In this document: piece by piece, positions 1-8,739 of the stretch
Layout of the letters: each line of letters begins with the position of its first letter
Numbering within the stretch: the stretch's first letter is position 1
NCBI GenBank assembly: GCA_946553025.1
Contig: CAMNRM010000001.1
Coordinates: 1 to 64,000 of the forward strand
Source: an uncultured Clostridium sp.
GTDB lineage: Bacteria > Bacillota > Clostridia > Lachnospirales > Lachnospiraceae
Direction of reading: 5' to 3'
Length of the DNA stretch: 64,000 bases
The notes under the pieces: model-generated
What the model was told of the DNA's origin: nothing
The model's input: only the letters and a program-made list of their open reading frames with translations
Databases searched by the model: none
Translations under genes and position numbers: made by a program

Positions 1-2
1 GT

Positions 3-380
3 TCATCCGACCGGTGAATCTTGGTCGGCAGGCTCAGGATTCCGAGAGCCTATTACTGTGCTTCGCTTATCGGTAAACCATGCTGCCAGTAAAAGCGCCA
101 GCAGTATCTGCGGAACAAAGTTGGAAAGCCATATGACAACGGTATTTTTAAATGCCTGCTGAAAAGAAGGACTTGACAATATGGCTTTAAAATTTCTGAA
201 CAGATCGTCCGAAAGAAAATGGATGGATGTTGTTCCCAGTCCCTTTAAATCGGTAAATCCGATAACCGCCGTATATACGGTCGGATATAAGGAAAACAGC
301 AAAAAAGTAGCTACAAAAGGAATGCTGAAAATATAACCATATTTTGCATATCTGTCATACCCAGGTTTTTTACTCTTCAT
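3..380 (-). CDS. Sugar ABC transporter permease (MalF/UgpA type), 3' part missing or broken
   Basis: The N-terminus shows a short basic leader, a first membrane segment at about residues 15-37 and a second at about 83-101, as in CUT1 permeases that pass sugars through the inner membrane with a binding protein and an MsmX-type ATPase. Family members have about 290 residues and six membrane segments; here similarity stops near residue 104 (WFTDKR) and a stop follows after about 20 unrelated residues. The break is only about 75 bases from the window edge, so it may be a frameshift, an insertion junction or an assembly end. The gene lies directly downstream of the binding-protein gene, which implies one operon. 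The start at 380 has a purine-rich stretch upstream (GAAAGGGG). Confidence 0.75.
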   Translation of the reverse strand: MKSKKPGYDRYAKYGYIFSIPFVATFLLFSLYPTVYTAVIGFTDLKGLGTTSIHFLSDDLFRNFKAILSSPSFQQAFKNTVVIWLSNFVPQILLALLLAAWFTDKRSTVIGSRNPEPADQDSPVG

Positions 381-433
381 CGAAAGCTATACCCCTTTCT
401 TACATTTGTGTGGACGGAACGGAAAGAAAAGCA

Positions 434-457
434 GTGCAGACGATGGTTAGTCCGCAC
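434..457 (-). terminator. Intercistronic hairpin between binding-protein and permease genes
   Basis: Arms GTGCGGAC and GTCTGCAC pair over 8 bp, with one G-U pair when read on the minus strand. The loop is 8 nt and a T-rich stretch follows. Its place between a binding-protein gene and the permease gene suggests a partial terminator or mRNA stabiliser giving more binding protein than permease. The function is inferred. Confidence 0.55.
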
Positions 458-499
458 CGCTCACTCTTCTAAAGCTCTGTCGTTTTATGTACAAAATGG

Positions 500-1891
500 T
501 TATTCTACAACCACATCAAGGTTATCGGCCACCTGCTGCTTGAAATCGGCAATCGCCTGCTCACGGGTCTTGTTTCCTGATGTATATTCACGTACCTGAT
601 CCCTCCAGTAGGTATTGATGGTTTCATCATACTGTGTCAGGTTTGTACCTTTTGCATACTGGTTTGCCGGAACAAAAGCTTCAAACATGTTCTGACCTCC
701 AAGAAATTCGATTGCTCCGTCTGACTTTGACATTACCGTACCGCTTGCCACGGCATCTTTCGTACCGCCTTCACCGTTTAATGTACCATTCGCCCATTTA
801 TACTGTAATCCGTCTTCCGTGCAGTCCAAAGTAATCCATTCGATGACGTCGCGGAGTGCTTCGGCCTTTGAAGAATCTTTATTGACCATCAGCCAGGTGC
901 CTCCCCAGAAGAATCCGATTGGCGGCTCACACACAGCCCAGTCGCCATAGGTGCCCTCACCCACGGCTGTACCGCCGCAGTTTGGAGCCATGGTGTAGTT
1001 GATCAGCCATGCAGGGCCGAAGAAACCAAACACTTCTTTCTCTCCTTCACCTTTGATATCGGCAAACCATGCATCCTGCCAGTCCTGGGTATCATTGTGA
1101 TATCCGTTATCCTTTAATTTTTTTGATAAATCCAGAAATTCTTCCCGTTTCGGATCGATATTCAGCTTGCCGTCTACAATCCATCCGGCATCGGAACTGT
1201 TCTCTACCGCGTGCCAGATATCACCGTCGCCGGACACAATCCCGTACCCCTTTTCCTTCAGTGCTTCTGCCGCTTCAAAGAATTTATCCCATCCCGGTCC
1301 GATTTTTCCTGCAATCTCTGCCGGATCATCCGTTCCCCAGACATCCTTTGCAATTGAACGGCGGTAAATAAAAGCTCCGCCGGATGCCTGATAGCCAAGA
1401 CCCACTAATTTGCCGTCAGGGTTTGTCCCGACATCAATGGTATACTGGGCAATATCAGCTTCTTTAAGCGCAGAATCAACGTCAATTCCCAAATCCTCAT
1501 AAGGCATGGCGTACTGACTTGCACTGCCCTGGGTATATTTAAGAACAAATGCTGCTTCCGCACAGTAAATATCCGGGGCATCCGCACCGCCTGCAGCTAA
1601 TGCCTGATCCAATGCAGGCTGATAGGCCCCATCCGTTGTAGCAATAATTGTTGTATTAATGTCATAGGCAAAATCCGGGTGCATTTCCTTATATTTTTCG
1701 ATCATGCCCGGCACCTCATCCGTAAAGGCCCATACATTAATAACATTGCTCTTATCCGAGCTTTCCTGACCTGTTTTTGTGTCACTGCCCTGTGTTCCGG
1801 CTGTGCCGCTGCCCTCTGAACTGCCTCCGCACCCGGTCAACAAAGATGCTGCCATTGAGGCGCACAAGATACATGCTGCTAACTTTTTCAT
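500..1891 (-). CDS. Extracellular sugar-binding lipoprotein of ABC transporter
   Basis: Encodes a family 1 extracellular solute-binding protein of 463 residues. The leader MKKLAACIL ends in a lipobox LLTGC with the lipidated Cys at residue 21, followed by a Gly/Ser/Thr-rich linker and a mature domain rich in aromatic residues. The start at 1891 is chosen because GGAGG sits 6 nt upstream. The ATG at 1894 is only 3 nt from it, and the far upstream ATG would add 25 residues before the signal peptide. It feeds the truncated permease gene downstream. Position next to GH31, GH29 and GH3 genes suggests that the ligand is an oligosaccharide released from xyloglucan or a related glycan; this is inference, since family 1 proteins bind many sugars. 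Confidence 0.88.
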   Translation of the reverse strand: MKKLAACILCASMAASLLTGCGGSSEGSGTAGTQGSDTKTGQESSDKSNVINVWAFTDEVPGMIEKYKEMHPDFAYDINTTIIATTDGAYQPALDQALAAGGADAPDIYCAEAAFVLKYTQGSASQYAMPYEDLGIDVDSALKEADIAQYTIDVGTNPDGKLVGLGYQASGGAFIYRRSIAKDVWGTDDPAEIAGKIGPGWDKFFEAAEALKEKGYGIVSGDGDIWHAVENSSDAGWIVDGKLNIDPKREEFLDLSKKLKDNGYHNDTQDWQDAWFADIKGEGEKEVFGFFGPAWLINYTMAPNCGGTAVGEGTYGDWAVCEPPIGFFWGGTWLMVNKDSSKAEALRDVIEWITLDCTEDGLQYKWANGTLNGEGGTKDAVASGTVMSKSDGAIEFLGGQNMFEAFVPANQYAKGTNLTQYDETINTYWRDQVREYTSGNKTREQAIADFKQQVADNLDVVVE

Positions 1892-1972
1892 CATTTTCCT
1901 CCTTTTTGTAGGTTTTTTAATATTTGCCACCCCCAAAACTTCACGATTCCTACTGCTTGGTAGCATACTTTT

Positions 1973-1978
1973 ATTATA
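1973..1978 (-). promoter_or_regulatory. Possible -10 box for binding-protein operon
   Basis: A perfect TATAAT on the minus strand lies about 80 bp upstream of the binding-protein start. No good -35 box lies at 16-18 bp, as is common for activator-dependent sugar operons. Confidence 0.4.
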
Positions 1979-2068
1979 GTGAAACCGGGCTTTTAATTCT
2001 TTTCAGTTTTTGCTTTTCGTTTAACAATTATTGCTCATTTATAGCAGAAAACAATCAATTATCACAGC

Positions 2069-2107
2069 AAAAAACCCCGCAAACAAAACATTGCCTGCAG
2101 AGTTTTT
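2069..2107 (-). terminator. Rho-independent terminator after GH31 gene
   Basis: On the minus strand AAAACTCTGCA pairs with TGCGGGGTTTT using two G-U pairs, and a T run follows. The hairpin lies 40 bp past the GH31 stop, separating the GH3-GH29-GH31 operon from the transporter operon. Confidence 0.6.
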
Positions 2108-2146
2108 ACCAAAATGATATAAAATTTTTGCTGCTTAAAATTTTCC

Positions 2147-4510
2147 CTAAAGCATAATTACCTTATCCTTCCCCTGGTCAACCCCTTCTGCGCCTTCGGT
2201 TTCCACTCCGGCACCGTTTACCAGGCGAATACGGACGGGCTTTCTTTCGCCCTGACCTTCTGCGCCTTCTCCATTCGTTCCATTTTCCTTACCATCTTCA
2301 TCGCCTTCCGTCCGGTACTGCACGCGAACCTTATTTCCTTCTCTCTCCACGATAAGATGCTGCGCCTCTCTGTCCTTATCCCAGACGATGCCTTCGGCCC
2401 TTCCTTCGGTCAGATACACCCTCCATTCCAGGTTTTCGGTAAAACCCTCCTCTGCCCGCTTTATCTCCGGCGCGGTGGGGATGACGCTTTTCTCCCTCAC
2501 CCAAAGCGGAATGGAGCAATACCCGTGCTCTTCTTTTATCCATTTTCCGCCTTCGGTTTCCTCTCCGGTCAGATAATTCGTCCAATGCCCTTCGGGAAGA
2601 TAGTATTCGGCAATGCCTTCTTCGTTAAAAACCAGCGCAACGAGCAAATTGTCCCCCAGCATGTACTGCTTATCCAGATAACTGCAATTTCGGTCGTCTT
2701 CAAACTCCAGCGCCATACTGCGCATCAGAGGAATCCCGGTAAGCGAGGTCTTAACGCCGCCGCTGTAGAGATAAGGAAGCAAATCCAGTTTCAAACGGGT
2801 AAAGAAGCGCACCACATCCACGGCTTCCTCGTCATAGACCCACGGCACGCGGTAGGAAGTGCTGCCATGCAGGCGGCTGTGCGTGGATAATAAACCAAAC
2901 GCAGCCCAGCGCTTATAAACATCCGGTGTGGACTGACTCTCAAAACCGCCGATATCATGACTCCAATAGCCAAAACCGCTGCTGGTCAAGGACAGGCCGC
3001 CCCGCAGGCTTTCTTCCATCGACTCATAATCCGACCAGCAGTCCCCGCCCCAGTGTACCGGGAATTTCTGTCCCCCGGCGGTCGCCGAACGGGCAAAGAG
3101 AACGGCTTCCTCCTTCCCTCTCTTCTTTTCCAGGACATCGTACACTGCCTGATTGTAAAGATAGGTGTAGAAATTGTGCATCTTCTGCGGGTCGGAACCG
3201 TCATGGTAAACCACATTGGTCGGAATCCTCTCGCCAAAGTCGGTCTTAAAGCAGTCCACGCCCATATCTAAAAGCCCTTCTAACTTCTCCTGATACCAGC
3301 GGCAGGCTTCGGGGTTGGTAAAATCGACAATGGCAAGCCCCGACTGCCACATATCCCACTGCCACACATCGCCGTTTTCCTTTTTAATAAAATAGCCCTT
3401 CTCAACACCCTCATCAAAAAGCACCGATTCCTGCCCGATATAGGGGTTAATCCAGACACAGATTCGGATTCCTTTTGCCTTAATTCTCTGCAGCATCCCT
3501 TTGGGATCAGGAAATACCCGCGCATCCCAGACAAAGTCCGTCCAGTGATATTCCCGCATCCAGCAACAGTCAAAATGAAACACACTTAACGGAATCCCGC
3601 GCTCTTCCATCCCGTCGATAAACTCCATTACGGTCTTTTCATCGTAGTTCGTGGTAAAGGAGGTGGACAGCCAAAGCCCATAGGTCCAGGGTGCCAGTCT
3701 GGCTGGTTTTCCGGTTAAATCGGTGTAACGCATCAAAACGTCTTTCATGGTTGGCCCGTTAATCACAAAGTACTCCAGGCTTCCTCCCTGTACGGAAAAT
3801 GCTGCCTTCGTCACCTGTTCGGTTGCAATTTCAAACTCCACCTTCTCCGGGTGATTGACAAAAATCCCGTAGCCGCGGTTGGACAGGTAAAAGGGGATGT
3901 TCTTATAGGACTGTTCCGTGCTGGTTCCTCCGTCCTCGTTCCAGATGGATACCGACTGCCCGTTTTTTACAAAAGGCGTGAATCGCTCGCCCAGACCGTA
4001 GATTAATTCGCCTACCGAAAGGTTAAGCTGCTGGCAGAGATAGGCGCTGTCCTCTTTTCCCGGCGCATAGGGAAGTCCTGTCCAGTTGGTGTTGATGTAG
4101 GATAAATCCCGGCCTGTGCTCTTAGTTAAAAGCTTTCCGTCCCGCAGAAACTGCATCGCGGAAGTTTCCTTATCGATGAGCAGGGATAAGTGACCGCTGC
4201 TTACCTGAATCGATGCTTCGTCCTCCTGAACTTCCATCGCTCCTTCTTTAGGAAATGTTAAGGCAAACTCCGGCGTCTTTTTTCGGATTCCCTTGTGGTG
4301 AATTACTTTAACTCTGAGCATTTCCGGCATGGGGGCAGATACCTGAAGGGTTAAATTCACCCCGTCTAAGGTATCTCCCTTTCTTACAATTTTCCTGGTC
4401 GGCATACAAAGTTCAATCTTATCCTCTGCCGTTTTTACCTCATAAACCATCTGTGGGGAGAAACTCCCGTAGCCTTCCTTTAATAACCAGCATCCATTGT
4501 GAAATTTCAT
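2147..4510 (-). CDS. yicI: GH31 alpha-xylosidase (YicI/XylS type)
   Basis: Glycoside hydrolase family 31 enzyme of 787 residues, probably cytoplasmic since there is no signal peptide. Members with this layout remove alpha-1,6-xylose from the non-reducing end of xyloglucan oligosaccharides. Visible features are an N-terminal beta-sandwich, the catalytic barrel with KTDFGER (nucleophile Asp about residue 424) and the acid/base region HWGGDCWSDY, followed by C-terminal beta domains. The last roughly 60 residues include a Gly/Glu-rich low-complexity stretch that looks like an added tail. The start at 4510 has AAGGAG upstream. It follows the GH29 gene by 73 bp and ends at a terminator. Substrate specificity (xyloside rather than glucoside) is inferred from family resemblance and neighbours. 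Confidence 0.88.
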   Translation of the reverse strand: MKFHNGCWLLKEGYGSFSPQMVYEVKTAEDKIELCMPTRKIVRKGDTLDGVNLTLQVSAPMPEMLRVKVIHHKGIRKKTPEFALTFPKEGAMEVQEDEASIQVSSGHLSLLIDKETSAMQFLRDGKLLTKSTGRDLSYINTNWTGLPYAPGKEDSAYLCQQLNLSVGELIYGLGERFTPFVKNGQSVSIWNEDGGTSTEQSYKNIPFYLSNRGYGIFVNHPEKVEFEIATEQVTKAAFSVQGGSLEYFVINGPTMKDVLMRYTDLTGKPARLAPWTYGLWLSTSFTTNYDEKTVMEFIDGMEERGIPLSVFHFDCCWMREYHWTDFVWDARVFPDPKGMLQRIKAKGIRICVWINPYIGQESVLFDEGVEKGYFIKKENGDVWQWDMWQSGLAIVDFTNPEACRWYQEKLEGLLDMGVDCFKTDFGERIPTNVVYHDGSDPQKMHNFYTYLYNQAVYDVLEKKRGKEEAVLFARSATAGGQKFPVHWGGDCWSDYESMEESLRGGLSLTSSGFGYWSHDIGGFESQSTPDVYKRWAAFGLLSTHSRLHGSTSYRVPWVYDEEAVDVVRFFTRLKLDLLPYLYSGGVKTSLTGIPLMRSMALEFEDDRNCSYLDKQYMLGDNLLVALVFNEEGIAEYYLPEGHWTNYLTGEETEGGKWIKEEHGYCSIPLWVREKSVIPTAPEIKRAEEGFTENLEWRVYLTEGRAEGIVWDKDREAQHLIVEREGNKVRVQYRTEGDEDGKENGTNGEGAEGQGERKPVRIRLVNGAGVETEGAEGVDQGKDKVIML

Positions 4511-4583
4511 ATTGTTTACTCCTTACTCTTCTAAAATTTTAATAATGAATTCTTTTTTATATTTCAATATCTTGCTGAAAGTT

Positions 4584-6041
4584 CTAAACTATCTGTATTT
4601 TTACGGTCACAGGCAAGCGATTGTCTACCTTGTCTGACCACAAATGCAGTCCTGAAAAATCCTGATGCCATTTTAACGGATCATCAAAGCCAAGGATGGT
4701 TACCTTTTTAATCAGGCCATGGAAAGGGACGTTGTCCGGGTTTTTGGTTTTAGCCAGAGATTGGATAACTGCCCTGCCGCTTTCCGGGTAATGGAGGAAA
4801 AATGCGTAAATGCTGCCTCCTTTTGCGGTAAAACGGATATCGTTTTCGGTGTAGGCGATTTCTTCCTGATCGGTGAACTGCCCGCTGACTTCTCTGGTTG
4901 AGCCTTCGCCCCATATGCGCCAGGGACGGCTTCCGTAGATTCCTTCTCCGTTGACCTTCATCCATTGTCCAATTTCTTTTAAAAGTTTTTGGTCGCCCTC
5001 GGGGATGGAACCGTCGCCTTTAGGGCCTACATTGAGTAACAGGTTACCGTTTTTGCAGACAGCCTGGATTAAGCTGCAGATAATTTGGTTTGCTGTTTTG
5101 TATTCCAGACTGTCGGTGTAGCACCAGGAATTTTTAGCCACTGCGGTATCGGTCTGCCAGGCAAATGCGGTTGTTTCTTTCAGACTTCCCCGTTCGACTT
5201 CGGGGATTCCGCTTCCAAACATCATGGCATCGTGCTTATAGCAGATGGAAACTTCCCTTCCCCACTCTGCGGCACGGTTATAGTAGTGGGCGGCAATCTT
5301 TTTCAGTCCTTCCTTAAATGCCCGGTGCTGCACCCACCAGTCGAAGTACAGCAGGGCGGGCTGATAGTTTTCGATAAGTTCTATGGTGCGCTGTATCCAG
5401 TCCTCTACAAATTCCGGCGTCGGGAAGGGACGGCTTTCTAAGTCCTGGTGATCGGGTTCTTTTTGGGCAGGCCAGTAAAAGTCACCGCGTTTCATCGGTT
5501 CTTTGATATCGCTGCAAAATTCCCTGCCGTGGCCCATAAAAAACCAGTGCTCCGCCCGATGGCTGGATGTGCAGAAAATCAGTCCGTTTTCTTCAGCTGC
5601 GGTTTTCCATTCGCCTAAGATATCCCGTTTGGGTCCCATTGTCCAGGAGTTCCAGGGGGACAGCTTACTTTTATAGAGCTGGAAGCCGTCGTGGTGCTCG
5701 GCTACCGGAAAGATGTATCTGGCCCCGGCTTCCTTAATCAGGCTGACCCATTCCTGCGCTGAAAAATTTTCCGCGGTAAAAAGAGGAATAAAGTCTTTAT
5801 AACCAAACTGATCCTGCGGCCCGTAATGTTTTCGGTGCCAGTTCCACTCTTCTTTTTCCCGGATATACATATTTCGAGAATACCATTCATTTCCATGGGC
5901 CGGCAGGCTGTACAGGCCCCAGTGGATAAATACGCCAAATTTTGCCGAACTAAACCATTCGGGTGTTTTATGGCAGGCAAGGGAATCCCAATCCGGCAAA
6001 TAAGGTCCTTTTTGTAAAACGTTTTCGATATAAGCTGCCAT
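4584..6041 (-). CDS. GH29 alpha-L-fucosidase
   Basis: Family 29 alpha-L-fucosidase of 485 residues, a retaining enzyme that releases terminal L-fucose. The N-terminal motif FGVFIHWGLYS and the nucleophile region YFDWW (Asp about residue 234) are diagnostic, and a C-terminal beta-sandwich follows. There is no signal peptide, so it probably acts in the cytoplasm on imported fucosylated oligosaccharides. The start at 6041 has AAGGTGA at good spacing. It sits between GH3 and GH31 genes on the same strand, consistent with side-chain removal from one glycan. Linkage preference cannot be read from the sequence; xyloglucan fucose is alpha-1,2, which some but not all GH29 enzymes accept. Confidence 0.9.
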   Translation of the reverse strand: MAAYIENVLQKGPYLPDWDSLACHKTPEWFSSAKFGVFIHWGLYSLPAHGNEWYSRNMYIREKEEWNWHRKHYGPQDQFGYKDFIPLFTAENFSAQEWVSLIKEAGARYIFPVAEHHDGFQLYKSKLSPWNSWTMGPKRDILGEWKTAAEENGLIFCTSSHRAEHWFFMGHGREFCSDIKEPMKRGDFYWPAQKEPDHQDLESRPFPTPEFVEDWIQRTIELIENYQPALLYFDWWVQHRAFKEGLKKIAAHYYNRAAEWGREVSICYKHDAMMFGSGIPEVERGSLKETTAFAWQTDTAVAKNSWCYTDSLEYKTANQIICSLIQAVCKNGNLLLNVGPKGDGSIPEGDQKLLKEIGQWMKVNGEGIYGSRPWRIWGEGSTREVSGQFTDQEEIAYTENDIRFTAKGGSIYAFFLHYPESGRAVIQSLAKTKNPDNVPFHGLIKKVTILGFDDPLKWHQDFSGLHLWSDKVDNRLPVTVKIQIV

Positions 6042-6107
6042 TTTTTCTCACCTTTTTACATTTGAAAGTCCATCACCGATTAGGCGATTCAATTCAGGTA
6101 TTCCAAG

Positions 6108-6156
6108 TGCGCCCAGCAGACTTTTATTCATGGTGTTACACTCACTTGTGGGCGCA
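6108..6156. other. Intergenic inverted repeat between GH3 and GH29 genes
   Basis: TGCGCCCA and TGGGCGCA form an exact 8-bp inverted repeat around a 33-nt loop. There is no T run, so it is probably a processing or stabilising hairpin in the GH3-GH29 transcript, or the scar of a former insertion. Confidence 0.35.
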
Positions 6157-6163
6157 TAATGGT

Positions 6164-8425
6164 TTATTTACAGATAATTCGTATATCCCTTGAAGAACTC
6201 CCCAGGGCAATTTCCTTTCCCTCCGATTCTTCGTCAAGGCAAAAGCACACCATCCGGCTCTCTCCCGGCTTAAGATTTACCTTTTCAAATCCCTTTAATT
6301 CCTGGAAAATCGAAGGCTTCTCATTTGTTTTCCCTTCGTCCGTTTTCCTTTCATCTGTTTTCTTTTCATCTGTTTTCTTTTCATCTGTTGGATTTCCATC
6401 TGCCTGCTTTCCCGGTCTAAGGTAAAGCTGCACTACTTCTGCCCCTTCGCGCTCCCCTGTATTCGTCAACAGACAGGAAACAAAGGTTTTTCCCCCTTCC
6501 CGGCGAAGTCTGCCCTCCGTATAACTAAAACTCGTATAGGACAACCCGTGCCCAAAGCAGAACTCCGGCTCAATCTTATACGCATCCAGATAGCGATAGC
6601 CCACAAAAAGACCTTCCCGGTAATGCACTTCTTTGGTTTCGGCAAATTCACCAATACAGTGCGCCGAACAATCCATATGCGTTTTGTAAAAGCTCTCCGG
6701 CAGTTTTCCCGACGGGTTCACCTGTCCAAATAATACTTCGGCAAGGGCGGTTCCGCCTTCCATGCCGCCGTACCATCCCCACACCAGGGCTTCGGCCTGA
6801 TGAATCCAGCTTCCCATCTCCACCGGGCTTCCGCCAAGTAAAACAACCACCATATCCGGCTTTACGGCAAGAAGTTCGGCAATCAGGGCATCCTGTTCAT
6901 AGGGAAGCTTCATATCCGCCCGGTCATTTCCCTCGCAGTCCTGTTCATGATTTAAGCCGCCGATAAAGATGACCCGCGCATAGGATTTTGCCAATGCCAC
7001 CGCTTCTTCGCGCAGAGCCTTTCTTTTTTTCTCCGAAGTTTCTTTATTTGCATGTACCGCACCGCCCCCGTTTTCCAGGCTTGCTTCCTGCCAGTTGGTT
7101 TCATTTTCTTTTCCTGCGTCCTCTTCCTCATCCCGACAGTAGCCCGGCACAAAATCCACTTCTGTATTTCCGCCCAAAAGCTTTTTTATCCCCATTAACG
7201 GCGATATTTCGTACAATGCCTTAATCTCCGCGCTCCCTCCGCCATTGGCATGAAGGGCGTTTCCGTTTTCTCCGATGACCAGGATTCTGGAATGATCTTC
7301 CGGCGAAAGGGGCAGTAATTTACGGTTATTTTTCAATAGTACCACCGATTCCCTTGCCGCTTCAAGCGCTGTTTTTTGGTGTTCAGGTGTGTTATAGGTT
7401 CCTGACTTTCGCTTGCCGTCCAGCATGTGCAGACGCATCATCAGCATAAGAATCCGCACCACCTTTTCATCCACTGCAGACTCTGGGATTTCCCCGGAAA
7501 GAATCTTTTTCTTTAACGGATTTGCCATGCAGTATTCGTCAAAATCATAGGTCACGGACATCTCGATATCCAGAGAAGTTTTCGCGGCTGCTTCGGTATC
7601 GTGCACCCCGCCCCAGTCGGAAATGACCACGCCGTTATAGCCCCATTCCTCCCGCAAAACCTGGTCTAATAAATAATTACTGTAACAGCAATGCTCCCCG
7701 TTCAGCTTATTATAAGCTCCCATTACGGTATAAGATCCTGCATGAACCAACGTCTCATAAAAAGCCGGAAGATACAGGATTTTTAAGGCTTCCTCATCGA
7801 CCTTTACATCTACCCAAAGCCGTTCGGTTTCCTGATTATTTGCCGCAAAATGCTTGACACAGGCCGCCACGTCCCACTGCTGAATCCCCTGAATAAAGGG
7901 TGAAGCCAGTTCCTTCGTCAAATAAGGATCTTCGCTGAAATATTCAAAATTTCGTCCGCAGAGCGGGCTTCTTTTTAAATTTATCCCGGGAGCAAGAATA
8001 ACATCCTTTCCCCGTCCCCTGCTCTCCTCACCCAAAACGCTTCCTGTTTCCCGTGCAAGTTCCCGGTTCCAGGTTGCCGCTAATGCACTGTTGCAGGGCA
8101 GATAGCTTACATAATCATCGGTATGGCCCACAGCCTTCCAGCTTGCCGGATAAAAGTCCTGCCTGACCCCCATCGGCCCGTCCGACATCACCAGCGGCGG
8201 GATGCCCAGGCGTTCTACCCCTTTTGTCCTGAATAACTGAGCGCCGTGAATCATGCCGATTTTTTCCTCTAAGGTCAGTTTTGCCGTTAATTCTCTGGCT
8301 TCTTGCTCTAATATTTTGTCTTTCTGTGTTCTCTCTTCTTGTTTTCTGTTTTTCTGTGCTCTGTTTTCTTGCGTTTTGTCTTCCTGTGTTCTGTCTTTTA
8401 TCTTCTTATTTTCTTCTGCTTTCAT
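6164..8425 (-). CDS. GH3 beta-glucosidase with two pentapeptide expansions
   Basis: Family 3 beta-glycosidase of 753 residues, with the (alpha/beta)8 domain, the alpha/beta sandwich and a C-terminal fibronectin-III-like domain. The nucleophile is the Asp of VISDWGG (about residue 270), and KHFAANNQE is the conserved substrate-binding loop. No signal peptide is present, so it probably works inside the cell on imported beta-glucosides. Two oddities stand out: residues 11-35 are five copies of a charged pentamer like RTQED, and the C-terminal domain carries a TDEKK-type pentamer array. It is first in a GH3-GH29-GH31 run on the minus strand. Beta-xylosidase activity is an alternative for this family. 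Confidence 0.9.
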   Translation of the reverse strand: MKAEENKKIKDRTQEDKTQENRAQKNRKQEERTQKDKILEQEARELTAKLTLEEKIGMIHGAQLFRTKGVERLGIPPLVMSDGPMGVRQDFYPASWKAVGHTDDYVSYLPCNSALAATWNRELARETGSVLGEESRGRGKDVILAPGINLKRSPLCGRNFEYFSEDPYLTKELASPFIQGIQQWDVAACVKHFAANNQETERLWVDVKVDEEALKILYLPAFYETLVHAGSYTVMGAYNKLNGEHCCYSNYLLDQVLREEWGYNGVVISDWGGVHDTEAAAKTSLDIEMSVTYDFDEYCMANPLKKKILSGEIPESAVDEKVVRILMLMMRLHMLDGKRKSGTYNTPEHQKTALEAARESVVLLKNNRKLLPLSPEDHSRILVIGENGNALHANGGGSAEIKALYEISPLMGIKKLLGGNTEVDFVPGYCRDEEEDAGKENETNWQEASLENGGGAVHANKETSEKKRKALREEAVALAKSYARVIFIGGLNHEQDCEGNDRADMKLPYEQDALIAELLAVKPDMVVVLLGGSPVEMGSWIHQAEALVWGWYGGMEGGTALAEVLFGQVNPSGKLPESFYKTHMDCSAHCIGEFAETKEVHYREGLFVGYRYLDAYKIEPEFCFGHGLSYTSFSYTEGRLRREGGKTFVSCLLTNTGEREGAEVVQLYLRPGKQADGNPTDEKKTDEKKTDERKTDEGKTNEKPSIFQELKGFEKVNLKPGESRMVCFCLDEESEGKEIALGSSSRDIRIICK
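6317..6388 (-). repeat. 15-bp tandem repeat coding TDEKK pentamers
   Basis: About five tandem 15-bp units encode TDEKK, TDEKK, TDERK, TDEGK and TNEK inside the C-terminal domain of the GH3 enzyme. The reading frame is kept, so copy-number change would alter only the length of a charged loop. Confidence 0.85.
8321..8395 (-). repeat. Degenerate 15-bp repeat at 5' end of GH3 gene
   Basis: Five tandem units encode DRTQE, DKTQE, NRAQK, NRKQE and ERTQK. The period is five residues with conserved Gln at position 4. It precedes the normal start of GH3 homology (LTLEEKIGMIHG). Confidence 0.75.
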
Positions 8426-8615
8426 TGACGACCTCCATATGCGAGATACAAATAGATAAAGTGCTTTTTCTTGCCCTCATCCTATCAATCTTTGCCGAAA
8501 AAAAATACCTTACTTTTTTTACATAAAACCATAGATAATTGGATACCAGAATGAACAAATCAAACATCCGGCGTAAGCTTGTTTCATTCTTTTTATTTAT
8601 CGGGCTTTTTCTTTG

Positions 8616-8651
8616 GACTTTTGGCAAAATGAAAGAAAATTGCCGAAAGTC
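8616..8651. promoter_or_regulatory. Operator 1 of AbiEi-like regulator (inverted repeat)
   Basis: Arms GACTTTTGGCAA and TTGCCGAAAGTC are inverted with one mismatch and a 12-nt spacer. It lies just upstream of the -35 box at 8654. A second copy with the same TTGGCAA-N12-TTGCC core lies 74 bp downstream. Confidence 0.65.
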
Positions 8652-8653
8652 TA

Positions 8654-8682
8654 TTGACTATTTTATCATTCAACGATATACT
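8654..8682 (+). promoter_or_regulatory. Sigma-70-type promoter of AbiEi-like gene
   Basis: TTGACT, a 17-nt spacer and TATACT form a near-consensus promoter exactly between the two operator-like inverted repeats. Confidence 0.75.
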
Positions 8683-8689
8683 GTTATTA

Positions 8690-8725
8690 GACTATTGGCA
8701 AAATAGCGAAAATTTGCCGTAAGTA
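8690..8725. promoter_or_regulatory. Operator 2 of AbiEi-like regulator
   Basis: Arms GACTATTGGCAA and TTGCCGTAAGTA share the exact core and the 12-nt spacer of operator 1, with more mismatches in the outer bases. It covers the expected transcription start and ends next to the ribosome-binding site. Confidence 0.6.
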
Positions 8726-8739
8726 CGGAGGTGAGTCTT

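Noticed and set aside
6107-6160. The sequence GTGCGCCCAG resembles the 5' start of bacterial group II introns.
   Set aside because: Only about ten bases match, no domain V or reverse transcriptase follows within the 100-bp spacer, and the stretch is explained as one arm of an inverted repeat.
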